From NCBI GenBank assembly GCA_965659115.1, contig CBFHUP010000054.1, positions 1-17,355 on the forward strand: 17,355 bases of DNA, read 5' to 3'. This document shows, piece by piece, positions 8,201 to 15,971 of the stretch. Both the position numbers and the translations under genes were made by a program. The notes below the pieces were generated by a model. It worked only from the letters and a program-made list of their open reading frames with translations, was not told the origin of the DNA and searched no databases. Positions within the stretch are counted from its first letter, which is position 1, and every line of letters begins with the position of its first letter. The DNA comes from UBA8752 sp965659115 (GTDB lineage Bacteria > Bacteroidota > Bacteroidia > Flavobacteriales_D > Sanyastnellaceae).

Positions 8201-10553
8201 AGAAAACCACTACGTCAGTGTCAGTAACACCATTGTCCACGTCTGCTGAAGCACAAGTGTTAAAGGTGACCTGATAGTCTTGGTCAGCGTTGAATTCGTA
8301 CCAGATGGCACCATTCGTCTGCAGACCGTTACCCAAAATCGTTGTACCACCATACTCGTCAGAGTTTGCGTTCTCCAATGTTCCAGTCAAGATCAAGCCA
8401 CAAGCAATCGCCTGAGCAGTCTCTGGGTTGTCGTTTGCTGGAGGGAATTCACAAGAGTTGTCATCGACACTCGCAGAAATATTGTAGTTGTTCGCGAGCT
8501 CGTCTGTACAGCCTGGGAACGCGCAATCGGTGACGTCTGTTCCGCCAAACGCGACTGGGTATCCCTCGGTTGGACCGTAAGTCAGAGCAGCATACTCGTT
8601 GCCCAAGTTGTCAGAGATGGCCCAACCTTCCGTTGTGAAGATGGAACCTGTGCTGAATGTGTAGCAACCAATGTCCAAGCAGTTTACAATAAGCTCGGTC
8701 GTAGGACCAGCAGCCATTGTTCCTGTGTACACAGTATCACCAGTCTCCTCGCTCACGAGGTAGTAATCATTTCCAGTAGACCAACCAGATGCGAAATCGT
8801 CTTGGAGGGTCAAGTAAAATCCGAGCTGGCCATTGTCACACACCACACAAGAACCATCGTCAATGGTTGCGTCTGGGTTGTAGTTAATAGCAGCTGGCAG
8901 GGTACAACCGCTCACACAAGTCGCTGTAGAAGAACCGAAGCCGATGTCATACACACCCAAGGTTCCGTCGTGAATCACGTTTCCGTTGAAGTCCAAGATG
9001 TACCAGAGGGGCGCGAAGGCAGGCGATCCGCCACCACCTGAGAAATTCAAACAGGCATCATTGGGGATACAGAACTCCCAGTATGCATCTACAACAGTAG
9101 CCTCGAAGTCTGGTGTGTACAGGTCATTGTTGTAACCCGCTGACAGCAGTGTGTCGCCTGTAGCAGGGTCGTAGATGTAAGCAGCGTTGTTACCCCAGAA
9201 CAGGTAAGCGTCGTGGTTCAAGTAAAGGATGTAGCTCGTGCTATCAGGGTTGCCAACGCAACTGGGTGAGAAGCAACTTCCGTCGTCTGCTGTTGCAGCT
9301 TCATCGTAGTTGAAGGCATTGACGTCCGTACATCCACAAGTAACATCACCAGTGGCAACACCGAATACACCAAATCCATCATTGGCAGTGAAGTCATAGA
9401 GGATTTGTCCAGTGTTGTAGTCAATGATCTGCCACTCCTTTTCTCCTGGGAAAATACCCCCAGAAATCTCGAGAACATAACATTCGGTAGTGGACAGACA
9501 GAAGAAGTCATATCCCTGTGCACCTGGATCAACAGTGAACAAAGCGTTGTCCAATGAACCGGAGTTCAAAATGTCACCCGCTTGATTTGACAACGTGTAA
9601 CTCGCTCCATCCCAGCCGTCACCAAAGGTGTCGTACATCATGAATTGCGCCAGAACATCGTCTGGGTTCTCACAACTTGGGAATACGCAACTGCCATCGT
9701 CGACGGTCGCATTGCCATCGTAATTCAAGGCCTCAACATCGGTACAACCGCACACCTCTGCGGTCAGACCATAATAGAACTCCACAATACCACCGCCTGC
9801 ATCAGAAGCAATGATTTCATTGGTGTACACATTGACCATAGTCCATGCGATCTCCGAAAGGAAGCCTCCGCCACCGCTCGTGACTTCGTAGCATGCGCCC
9901 ACCGGTATACAGAGGGTGTCCTGTCCAGCGTTCGCACCGCCACCACTGCCTCCTGTTCCAGTTATGGAAGCGTCCAGTGAGCCAGTAGCAATCAATACAT
10001 CGTCTGCATAGACTTCATAGGTGTTGCCGTTCCAGCCATCTCCCCAAGAGTCGGTCATGTTGAAGAACACCATGGTTTGCGCCTCATCTGGACACTGATC
10101 AAAAAGACATGAACCATCGTCCAGCGTAGCTGTATCGTCATAGTTCAATGCAGCTGTGTCGGTACAACCAGGAACGTCGCTCGTCAAAGAGAACGTAAAG
10201 GTTGTGCCCGTGCCCGAAACTGAACCACTGCACTCACCCGCGCAGTTGAACGGAGTAGCATCAACTTCGATGGCCGTACCGCCGTCTCCGTAGGTATCGT
10301 CGATAAAAACGGTGTAATCACCAGCACCATATGAAGCGATGGAGTACACGTTCACATCTCCGGCCCCATTTGGGAACAGTGTTGCACCGTCTACGTTTAA
10401 GATTTCATCACCGTTAAAGGTGACAATACAAGATGACACTTCTCCAGGCCAGTTGTCGGCTGTAAAAGTGATGGTCTGCGCCTGCAAGGACGCAAAGAGG
10501 GCCAAAGCAAACGTGCTAAGGGTACCTCGGAGAATGAGATTTCTCAGGTTCAT
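5280..10553 (-). CDS. giant secreted Cys-rich repeat protein A with dockerin-like C-terminus
   Basis: This 1757-residue protein begins MNLRNLILRGTLSTFALALF, and its signal peptide ends near LQAQ (about 26). Domains by rough residue: N-terminal beta domain 27-128; eleven GCTD-x2-A-x-NY...DDGSC units starting near 129, 269, 407, 549, 680, 1007, 1387, 1522, 1549, 1673 and 1703; FGDGWNG-type domains near 160-265, 300-400 and 1573-1670, with degenerate ones at 440-545 and 575-675; three PPC-like domains from 706, 859 and 1033. The third PPC is split by about 210 inserted residues. The C-terminus (1731-1757) is a Cys-bracketed DLNGDG EF-hand loop. More than 70 Cys suggest many disulfides outside the cell. 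After the signal peptide I count one Lys and one Arg. No T9SS C-terminal domain or LPXTG-like tail is seen. Function is unknown; surface adhesin or matrix protein is an inference. ATG 10553 was preferred over an upstream TTG. Confidence 0.88.
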   Translation of the reverse strand: MNLRNLILRGTLSTFALALFASLQAQTITFTADNWPGEVSSCIVTFNGDEILNVDGATLFPNGAGDVNVYSIASYGAGDYTVFIDDTYGDGGTAIEVDATPFNCAGECSGSVSGTGTTFTFSLTSDVPGCTDTAALNYDDTATLDDGSCLFDQCPDEAQTMVFFNMTDSWGDGWNGNTYEVYADDVLIATGSLDASITGTGGSGGGANAGQDTLCIPVGACYEVTSGGGGFLSEIAWTMVNVYTNEIIASDAGGGIVEFYYGLTAEVCGCTDVEALNYDGNATVDDGSCVFPSCENPDDVLAQFMMYDTFGDGWDGASYTLSNQAGDILNSGSLDNALFTVDPGAQGYDFFCLSTTECYVLEISGGIFPGEKEWQIIDYNTGQILYDFTANDGFGVFGVATGDVTCGCTDVNAFNYDEAATADDGSCFSPSCVGNPDSTSYILYLNHDAYLFWGNNAAYIYDPATGDTLLSAGYNNDLYTPDFEATVVDAYWEFCIPNDACLNFSGGGGSPAFAPLWYILDFNGNVIHDGTLGVYDIGFGSSTATCVSGCTLPAAINYNPDATIDDGSCVVCDNGQLGFYLTLQDDFASGWSTGNDYYLVSEETGDTVYTGTMAAGPTTELIVNCLDIGCYTFSTGSIFTTEGWAISDNLGNEYAALTYGPTEGYPVAFGGTDVTDCAFPGCTDELANNYNISASVDDNSCEFPPANDNPETAQAIACGLILTGTLENANSDEYGGTTILGNGLQTNGAIWYEFNADQDYQVTFNTCASADVDNGVTDTDVVVFSVGTDGALTAIATNDDSGVAGCGSGTTGTFNSIVSINAEQGNNYLVRVSTFSGTTTQTGIVLEAACAACPDGFPNNDDVCSLALPLVDGGSYDGSLCCSGPDEDFGMPSLSTFATAYGVWYEVVVEAPYNLYNITVDATGTGAVGYATYNGDDCTDLADMVSGVVEGSVQTSMNQYFGSTVEGPAEISIPSPNYSNTYYLFLWTTQTDDCGSFNVSLSAEISGCTDPIASNYNPDATVNANCLYVGVTQANDSCSNAIAVACGDVVMGNTGGATSAGGDNACGGSGSGIWYTLNNGGMEQLITLSTCGSTVNTVFEVFQEVDTPDAVLEVNSLNSDNFSNISAVIVYNGDTVASVPAGELFPTLFNDFYYTLSGGDYTVYFTNEGSELDGIAAQVISSDGSTQDLLCSGDCTTDPQVCFDVSLNTDQWVSETSWTITNASGSVVASGAPNIAFATVTESLCLPAGSYSLNVADSFGDGISTTGSDDVNITTAAGTPLVTAGDVDGYESSFDFTLEASPFNFPAGATVEQSFTIFGGTGTCSSLLCWNEGGNTEVLSETCDNGETFQFISDENAETYALLVAAGSGSLGGMFDLSITCEPVVYGCMDALACNYNADANVDDVNDPCDFTSCLDCDTETWTYCYDSNESWSFTLVNPNGGTIVVDLAGTAIEQNWDELTIDDAATGANLYNSDIDPDESLVIGTDSLTVSFTSDGSVSCVSGSPYFISLAITCAPAPTTGCNDETACNYNGPVDFADNTLCDFSCLGCTNSDAVNYNPFASVDDGSCCFGAFIEFNMFDSFGDGWNGATYSFYDAAGNLLAEGGLLSNENGGDFDTDAVCLDAAGCYTLIVTDGTFPSEVSWSITGDAFNNTSGGPGTFQVGLGVACTEGCGLPFAPNYVSPDSVDVVNNDLCDFENYVMGCTYPDASNYDETATNDDGGCTFEIANPCPTDLNGDGTTTTSDLLIFLGAFGTEC
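5283..5363 (-). other. C-terminal Cys-bracketed dockerin-like module of protein A
   Basis: The last 27 residues run from CPTDLNGDG to FGTEC. The loop D-L-N-G-D-G-T-T-T-T-S-D has the ligand spacing of a dockerin or EF-hand calcium loop (positions 1, 3, 5, 9, 12), followed by an amphipathic LLIFLGAFG helix. Cys at both ends are 26 residues apart. There is one loop only, where true cellulosomal dockerins have two. Confidence 0.75.
6609..7241 (-). other. about 210-residue insertion inside the third PPC-like domain of protein A
   Basis: The third PPC-like domain starts normally (NDSCSNAIAVACG...GIWYTL...STCGSTVNTVFEVF) and breaks off at about residue 1104. It resumes near 1316 with FTIFGGTGTCSSLLCW...YALLVAAGSG...FDLSITCEP. 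Between these lie a copy of the N-terminal domain type (VIVYNGD...LFP...GGDYTVYF...CSGDC) and a permuted FGDG domain. The paralogous protein B has an uninterrupted third PPC of about 155 residues. Boundaries are approximate. Confidence 0.62.
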
Positions 10554-10787
10554 GATTAAGGTTTTTTCCAATTGCCGGAGCAATATAGCGGAAACGCAAC
10601 CGAATCAAGAATAGAATGAAGATGTAAATCTGACTTCTCTGCGCGAACGAACCCACTTCATGAAATCAGGTCGCTGATTATCAGGCCTTCAAAAAAGAAA
10701 CAGCCCCGGACGTGCAAGGCCGGGGCTGTTTATAGGGCCCACAAGGGATCCCGAAACAAATTTGTAACCGTCTACGGTCAGGTCAAA
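10554..10787. other. intergenic region between the two giant genes
   Basis: It holds the terminator of the right-hand gene. About 135 bases of AT-richer sequence follow, which must carry the promoter of the left-hand gene. I looked for the Bacteroidota TAnnTTTG/TTTG promoter pattern and found no exact match; TATTCTTG near 10606-10613 on the minus strand differs by one base and is too weak to call. No RNA gene is seen. Confidence 0.6.
10690..10731 (-). terminator. intrinsic terminator of giant protein B gene
   Basis: Perfect 12-base arms AAACAGCCCCGG (10698-10709) and CCGGGGCTGTTT (10720-10731) are separated by a 10-base loop. On the minus strand the second arm runs into a T-rich tract (TTTCTTTTTT, ending near 10691). 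It lies 57 bases past the stop codon at 10788 and well before the start of the next giant gene, so each giant is probably its own transcription unit. Confidence 0.88.
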
Positions 10788-13700
10788 TTATTCCGTACAA
10801 GGGTCACCGAAGCTGATCAAGAACTCGAGCAAGTCGGCCGTTGTAGTGGCACCATCTTGGTTCAAGTCCGTAGGACAAGGGCTTTGCAAGATGAACTCAC
10901 ATGTGCCATCATCCTGAATGGCATTCGGGTTGTAGTTCTCAGCAATGTCATACTTGCAGCCACCACAGCCGTCGAAAACACACTCTTCCAAAACTGTAAT
11001 GTTGGCGTCTGGATTGTAGTTACAGGCCACCGAAACTGTGCATCCAGAGACACAATCAGATTCTCCAACCTCGAAGTACACTGGGCCAGCCGGGGCACCA
11101 CCTGAGGTAATTCCACTCGAAGTACCCAACAGGGTCCATCCGACTTCCACTGGAATCACTCCTGCGGAAACTTCTAGATAGTAGCACCCATCTGCCAAAC
11201 AGAAGTTATCGGTGCCGCTCGTGCCCTCGGGAGTCACGGTAAAGCCAACACTGGGAAGTCCTCCCTGTGCCAGAAGCAGCCCATCAACACTGTACAAACT
11301 GTATTGAGCACCGTTCCAACCATCGCCGAAGTCATCCGTCATCTGAATGCGGATACAACTGTCATAGCAACAGTCATCGGTAGAAATGGTAGCCGTTTCA
11401 TCATAGTTACAGGCTGTTGCGTCCGTACATCCGGCACAACTCTCGTAGTCACACGATCCGTTGTCAGAGGAGGCAGCAGGGTTATAGTTACAGGCCCCTG
11501 AGTCCACACATCCGCATACCACTCCTCCCAAAGAGAAGTTCACAGAGCCGATGGCTCCGGAAACCACTTCTCCGTCCGTTGTAGAAAGCGTCCATGTGAT
11601 TTCCTCATCGAAATCACCTCCGCCCACATTCAAAGCGTAACAGCCCTCTACAAGGCAAAAGGTGTCAAAACCTTCATCGCCACCGAGGAAGTTGTCGACG
11701 TCCAAAATGTAGGCAGCACTGTCCAAGTTGCCAGAAAGCAGGGTGTCACCGCTGGCGTCGGTCAGGTAATAATTCGCACCATTCCACCCGTCACCAAAGC
11801 TGTCAAACATGTCCAGCATCAATGCGATTCCATCGGTCGCTTCCTCTGGACAAGCACAGCTCAAGAAATCACAAGATCCGTCCTCAATGTTGGCGTCTAC
11901 ATCGTAGTTACAGGCCACATCATTGGTACAGCCCTCAACGGCTGGTGCACAGCTCAGGCTGATTTCAACGGTGCCGTTGTCATCGGTAATGGGGTCACCA
12001 TCAGCGTCCTCAGCACTCACGTAAGCATAGTAGTGACGTCCAGGCTCGGAAATGAACTGGACCCAAGCATCGTTCTGATCGAAGAATCCACAATTGATAA
12101 AGTCGGACTCCTCTGAAGCATACACTCCGTCCTCTACGGTGAGCACACATTCAAACAGCTGCGGAATGCCTCCGGCGCACACATCATCGCTCACATAAAG
12201 GTTGAGTTTGGAGTCGATGTTAGAACCGCACAAGCTCAGCGTATGCAAATCACCCGTGCCTTCGAAGGTGTACCAAACTCCAGGTCCTGGAACTGGGTCA
12301 CATCCGTTGATCAGGTTGGGCGCACCGAGGTTGGTAGCACCCCCTGTCGAACCGCTCAAAGACGTATTGCAATCCAAGGCTTCTGCCGTTCCACAAGTAT
12401 TGTTCGAAGGGACAACACCAGCGTAATTACAAGTGCCGTCATCCATGGTCGCGGTAGGGTCATAATTGGGAGCCGCGTCATCCATACAACCCAAGTAGAC
12501 ACCGTTGGTCAAGAACTGGTACTGTCCACAGTCCTCTGGATCCGTTGTAAAGACATAGAACAAGTAGTTCGTATTGGGCTGCAACACCGTGAAGTCACTG
12601 ATTTCACCTGCACACTGTTCCGAGACCAGACATCCCACCTGTGCCTCGAGGTCCCCACAAGAACCCACATCAAAAATGGCAAGGCCGATGTTGGCTGCAT
12701 TCAAGTTGAGGAGGTCAAAGAAGAAGGTCTCATAGTCCAAGCTGTTGAACTCGTACCACACACCATAGCTCGTCTGGAATCCAGCCAAGAAGCTCACGTC
12801 GACGTTGTCAGGACTTGAACAGCAGACAGAACCTACATGAGGCACACCGTTCTGCAATTCCAACGCACTGCTGCAGTTGTCGTTGATGGGGGCACCGCTG
12901 GTGCAATCCACGCACTCTACAGACAGCAGGAATTCATCACCACTGGTGTACTCGCTGAATCGGGTCACATAGATGTAGTAATCCTCTCCTTGCTCTACGT
13001 TGAAGGCCACTTCACTCATAAAGCCTTCAGAGCATCCGTCGTCATTGCCACCGAGGCACTCCAAGTTGTCGAGGTCACCATCCACTGCCGAGAAGACAAA
13101 CACCTGAGAGTCAAACAGGGGGTTTCCAGCAGGATTAAACGCGTCCGTTCCACATGTGGACAACACCATCTGTTGATCAGACTGCGCATTGAATTGATAC
13201 CACACTCCCGCCGCGCTAATTTCTTGACCTGAGCATGTTGTGCCATTCAAGCCTTCACCATCTACAGCGTAGGTCAACGTTCCTGCAATTTGAGCACCGC
13301 ACTGAACCGCTTGTGCGCTGTAGGCGTAGTTGTTGGTTGGAGGGCATTCACAACTGCCGTCATCGTCTGACGCGCTGGGGTTGTAATTCAGACAGAAGGG
13401 ATCCGTGCATCCCAAGAATGTACAGGAGCCCGTCTCACCGACGTCGACACCAAAGCTGGAAACTTCATCGACACCTGTACCGTAGAAATTGCCCACCACG
13501 TCTTCGAGGTACCATCCGATGTCGTCAGAATCATCTCCAGGGGTAATGTCAAAGACATAACAACCGGGCTGCAAGCAAACGAGGTCAACTCCACTGGTCA
13601 ATCCATCTCCCTGGTCGGCATTGTCCAAGGTTCCTGTCGCCGCAATGTCACCGTTCAGGTCAGAGATGTAATAGACGCCTCCGTTCCAACCGTCACCAAA

Positions 13701-15239
13701 GGCATCCGTCATGGTTACCTCAAGGATGAGTTCACCGCCACCACAATACACGCAAGTCCCATCGTCGATGGAAGCCGATGGCGTGAAGTTGGTCGCGTTA
13801 AAGTCCGTACAACCATAGCACGAGAAATTACAGAAGCCACTGTCAAACACAGCGTTCGAACTGAAGTTACAGGCCGTGGGGTCCGTACAACCCACTGGAC
13901 AACTCACATCTCCGAGTGTAATTCGGTCCGCACCGCTGATCAACTGGTCACCAAATTCAGCCTCGTCCAGGGAGCCGGTATACACCAGCTGCCCATCAAA
14001 CGTGCTAAACGTATAGGTTCCATTGTTCCAGCCATCTTGGAAGCTGTCGAACATCTCGAAATTGTAGCAACCCTCAGGAAGGCAAACCGCGTGTGAGCCA
14101 GCTCCGCCAAAGTCTACCACAACATTGGTTTCCATGTTGCGGATGTTCCAGCTGATTTCACCGTCCCAGCTTCCGCCGCCCACTTCGAGAAAGAAGAAGT
14201 ACTCTTCGTAGCAACAGGTTCCATCGTCGTAGATGGCCGCTTCATCAAAGTTCACCGCATCAGATTCGGTGCAGCCATAACATGTGAAGTCACAGTTGCC
14301 ATTGGAAATGGTAGCGTTCTGGTCATAGTTACAGGCCGTTGGGTCTGTGCAGCCTTGACAAGACAAGTACTCGCAACTGCCGTCATTGAAGTTGGCCGTC
14401 TGGTCATAGTTGCAGGCCTCCGGAATGGTACATCCTTCATTCAAGCACTCGGGGCTGCCCACGTAGAAGAATTCCTGAATGGTGCCGCCAGCGATGCCCG
14501 GTCCACCTTCCAAAATCAATTGCTCTCCGAGGTAAATTTCCCAAGATGCCTCCACAGCAAGGTTGTCAAATTGCAGCTCCAGCACGTAACAATCATCGAC
14601 CAAGCAGAGGTCGAGTTCGGCCACACCTCCTTCGGTGAATTGAATGCTCCCCAGTTCCTGTCCAGCCAAGTTGCCCACAGCGGCTCCGCCGATGTTGCCC
14701 TGACTGTCTACCCAACCATTGGAAAAAGCGTCGTACAAGCGAACCGTAACACATGAATCGAAGCAGCACGAACCGTCGTTGAACCCTGCCTCGGGATCAT
14801 AATTGCAGGCCGCTTCATCCATACATCCGGGAATACCATCCAACTGGGTCAAGGAGAAGTTGAATGCTGCCGCAGGTCCTGCCGACAACTCGCCCTGACA
14901 AGACCCCCCGCACACAAAAGGCAGGTTCTCCACGTTCACTTCAAAACTCAAGCCTCCGTCTGAGCCTTCATCCAGCAAAATCACGGTGTAGGTATCTGCA
15001 CCGTATTCAGACAGGTCAATGGTAAAGGTTTGGTTGAATCCGTTGGTCTCCCAAATCTGCCCTTCACTGAGGTTGACAATTTGACCCTGGGTCAAACTGG
15101 TCACCGCCACACCATATTGGGTGGCGTAGAAATCCGAGGAGAGGGTAATCGATTGCGCCCGAACACCCATTGAGAGGACGATCGTAGCGAGAAGGAAAAC
15201 CGCCTGCATATAGGCGGCATGAGAAATGCGGAGCTTCAT
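10788..15239 (-). CDS. giant secreted Cys-rich repeat protein B with dockerin-like C-terminus
   Basis: This 1483-residue paralog of protein A has a signal peptide of about 29 residues (MKLRISHAAYMQAVFLLATI...GVRAQ). Order: N-terminal beta domain 30-137; thirteen GCTD-type units starting near 138, 269, 296, 322, 450, 476, 610, 917, 1103, 1243, 1270, 1399 and 1427; FGDGWNG-type domains near 162-265, 501-607, 1134-1240 and 1294-1396; a permuted copy at 345-447; three PPC-like domains at about 633-779, 784-915 and 945-1100, recognisable by NDxC, VWY and a closing SxxC. The C-terminus (1455-1481) is the same Cys-bracketed DLN-x-DG loop as in A. Roughly two Lys and six Arg remain after the signal peptide. 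The same domain series as A suggests duplication of a whole gene. No catalytic domain is seen; an extracellular structural or adhesive role is inferred. Confidence 0.88.
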   Translation of the reverse strand: MKLRISHAAYMQAVFLLATIVLSMGVRAQSITLSSDFYATQYGVAVTSLTQGQIVNLSEGQIWETNGFNQTFTIDLSEYGADTYTVILLDEGSDGGLSFEVNVENLPFVCGGSCQGELSAGPAAAFNFSLTQLDGIPGCMDEAACNYDPEAGFNDGSCCFDSCVTVRLYDAFSNGWVDSQGNIGGAAVGNLAGQELGSIQFTEGGVAELDLCLVDDCYVLELQFDNLAVEASWEIYLGEQLILEGGPGIAGGTIQEFFYVGSPECLNEGCTIPEACNYDQTANFNDGSCEYLSCQGCTDPTACNYDQNATISNGNCDFTCYGCTESDAVNFDEAAIYDDGTCCYEEYFFFLEVGGGSWDGEISWNIRNMETNVVVDFGGAGSHAVCLPEGCYNFEMFDSFQDGWNNGTYTFSTFDGQLVYTGSLDEAEFGDQLISGADRITLGDVSCPVGCTDPTACNFSSNAVFDSGFCNFSCYGCTDFNATNFTPSASIDDGTCVYCGGGELILEVTMTDAFGDGWNGGVYYISDLNGDIAATGTLDNADQGDGLTSGVDLVCLQPGCYVFDITPGDDSDDIGWYLEDVVGNFYGTGVDEVSSFGVDVGETGSCTFLGCTDPFCLNYNPSASDDDGSCECPPTNNYAYSAQAVQCGAQIAGTLTYAVDGEGLNGTTCSGQEISAAGVWYQFNAQSDQQMVLSTCGTDAFNPAGNPLFDSQVFVFSAVDGDLDNLECLGGNDDGCSEGFMSEVAFNVEQGEDYYIYVTRFSEYTSGDEFLLSVECVDCTSGAPINDNCSSALELQNGVPHVGSVCCSSPDNVDVSFLAGFQTSYGVWYEFNSLDYETFFFDLLNLNAANIGLAIFDVGSCGDLEAQVGCLVSEQCAGEISDFTVLQPNTNYLFYVFTTDPEDCGQYQFLTNGVYLGCMDDAAPNYDPTATMDDGTCNYAGVVPSNNTCGTAEALDCNTSLSGSTGGATNLGAPNLINGCDPVPGPGVWYTFEGTGDLHTLSLCGSNIDSKLNLYVSDDVCAGGIPQLFECVLTVEDGVYASEESDFINCGFFDQNDAWVQFISEPGRHYYAYVSAEDADGDPITDDNGTVEISLSCAPAVEGCTNDVACNYDVDANIEDGSCDFLSCACPEEATDGIALMLDMFDSFGDGWNGANYYLTDASGDTLLSGNLDSAAYILDVDNFLGGDEGFDTFCLVEGCYALNVGGGDFDEEITWTLSTTDGEVVSGAIGSVNFSLGGVVCGCVDSGACNYNPAASSDNGSCDYESCAGCTDATACNYDETATISTDDCCYDSCIRIQMTDDFGDGWNGAQYSLYSVDGLLLAQGGLPSVGFTVTPEGTSGTDNFCLADGCYYLEVSAGVIPVEVGWTLLGTSSGITSGGAPAGPVYFEVGESDCVSGCTVSVACNYNPDANITVLEECVFDGCGGCKYDIAENYNPNAIQDDGTCEFILQSPCPTDLNQDGATTTADLLEFLISFGDPCTE
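10797..10877 (-). other. C-terminal Cys-bracketed dockerin-like module of protein B
   Basis: Twenty-seven residues run from CPTDLNQDG to FGDPC, with loop D-L-N-Q-D-G-A-T-T-T-A-D and helix LLEFLISFG. The two Cys are 26 residues apart, exactly as in protein A, and only two residues follow. It is more strongly conserved between the paralogs than most of the intervening sequence. Confidence 0.75.
13935..14207 (-). other. permuted FGDGW-type domain of protein B
   Basis: In the other domains of this type the order is DSFGDGWNG, then CLxxGCY, then E-x-SW. Here (residues about 345-435) GEISWNI comes first, CLPEGCY follows, and DSFQDGWNNGTY comes last. The half-motifs are swapped around the same central Cys segment, as a circular permutation of a two-half domain would produce. 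Confidence 0.6.
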
Positions 15240-15446
15240 GGTTCCAGCTGGTTGCTAATTCGGTTGAGGTAGAGAAAAGCGACATTCGTCGTCACTTTAC
15301 ATCAATTCCTGAGAGGAAAGATACGGCGAAATATCGCCTCCCGCAAAAATTCGAAAGAAATCTAATCGCCCACCAACCTTTGAGTTCAGTCGACGAACTC
15401 CCATTCATGGTCATTCAATTTGCAGTCGCGCAGGCAAAAAGGCGGC

Positions 15447-15962
15447 TTATCCCCACATCTCTGCGTGCCAACTTTGGTCGAATCTTTTAATCAGAAAGCC
15501 CCCTTCCGTCATGGCCTCTCCCACCGTGGCCGCCAGAGGGTCAACGACCTCAGCATCGGAATTCACCACTCCCGCCTTTCGCATCGCCCAAAATTCTGCC
15601 GTTCGCGTGGCCTTCCAAGCTCCTCGCTTTTCTGATGCTGCACCTTGCTCTTTGGGCCGCCACAATACCTGATGCCGGTCAAACCAATCCAAGCCCTGAG
15701 CGGCACCGTGAGACCGAACAAACCCCACCAACTTGTCTATGCTGCATCCCGTGGCACCAGCGCGCTGCTCATCCAACCCCACAGCCAGCACCCGGTCATA
15801 AAACACTTCTCCCGCTGCCGTCAGCGCAGCACCGTGGGCGGACCACCCTTTCACAAACTCCGCAATCTCCATCCGCAACGCCTGCTGCTCTTCGGCCGTC
15901 AGATCACGGTCAGCCACATGCACCCAAAGCCGGGCATGGGCCGGCAATTCCTGAAACGTCAT
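15447..15962 (-). CDS. small Bacteroidota family often labelled 'ABC transporter ATPase', function unknown
   Basis: This 171-residue soluble protein begins MTFQELPAHARLWVHVADRD. I recognise a family common in Bacteroidota by its N-terminal F-x-x-LP-x-H-x-R-x-W, the W-S-A-H-G motif at 40-44, AGATGCSID at 68-76, a DWFDR segment near 92-96, and the C-terminal SWHAEMW at 164-170. Database entries often call it an ABC transporter ATPase. I see no Walker A (GxxxxGK[ST]), signature or Walker B motif, so that name is not supported. The conserved His, Cys and Trp residues hint at a metal, redox or small-molecule site, but this is speculation. ATG 15962 is nine bases from the stop of the membrane protein gene before it, making this the last gene of the exosortase transcription unit. 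No strong terminator follows. Confidence 0.8.
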   Translation of the reverse strand: MTFQELPAHARLWVHVADRDLTAEEQQALRMEIAEFVKGWSAHGAALTAAGEVFYDRVLAVGLDEQRAGATGCSIDKLVGFVRSHGAAQGLDWFDRHQVLWRPKEQGAASEKRGAWKATRTAEFWAMRKAGVVNSDAEVVDPLAATVGEAMTEGGFLIKRFDQSWHAEMWG

Positions 15963-15971
15963 ACTTCGAAA

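Noticed and set aside
8280..9041. Long open frame (253 codons) on the plus strand inside giant gene A
   Set aside because: It is antisense to a strongly supported protein with repeated domains, shows no recognisable motif or signal, and arises from the low-stop codon use of the Asp/Gly/Thr-rich gene opposite.
12243..12818. Open frame of 191 codons on the plus strand inside giant gene B
   Set aside because: Antisense shadow of the PPC-like region; the translated sequence has no coherent domain and no start context.
5280..15239. CRISPR array or simple tandem DNA repeat
   Set aside because: Recurrent DNA words such as GTAGTTACAGGC arise from codons for the conserved ACNYN protein motif. Spacing is irregular and follows protein domains, not a repeat-spacer array.
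15325..15338. Short hairpin GGCGA-AATA-TCGCC upstream of giant gene B
   Set aside because: A five-base stem with no following T run or conserved context; too short to distinguish from background in a 207-base intergenic stretch.
15382..15400. Inverted repeat GAGTTC-AGTCGAC-GAACTC downstream of the exosortase operon
   Set aside because: Only six paired bases with a seven-base spacer and no T tract. It could be an operator or weak terminator, but chance is as likely, so it is not called.
15240..15446. Bacteroidota-type promoter (TAnnTTTG with TTTG) for giant gene B
   Set aside because: The nearest match on the minus strand (AATTTTTG near 15343-15350) lacks the leading T and has no partner TTTG at the right distance, so it was not annotated.
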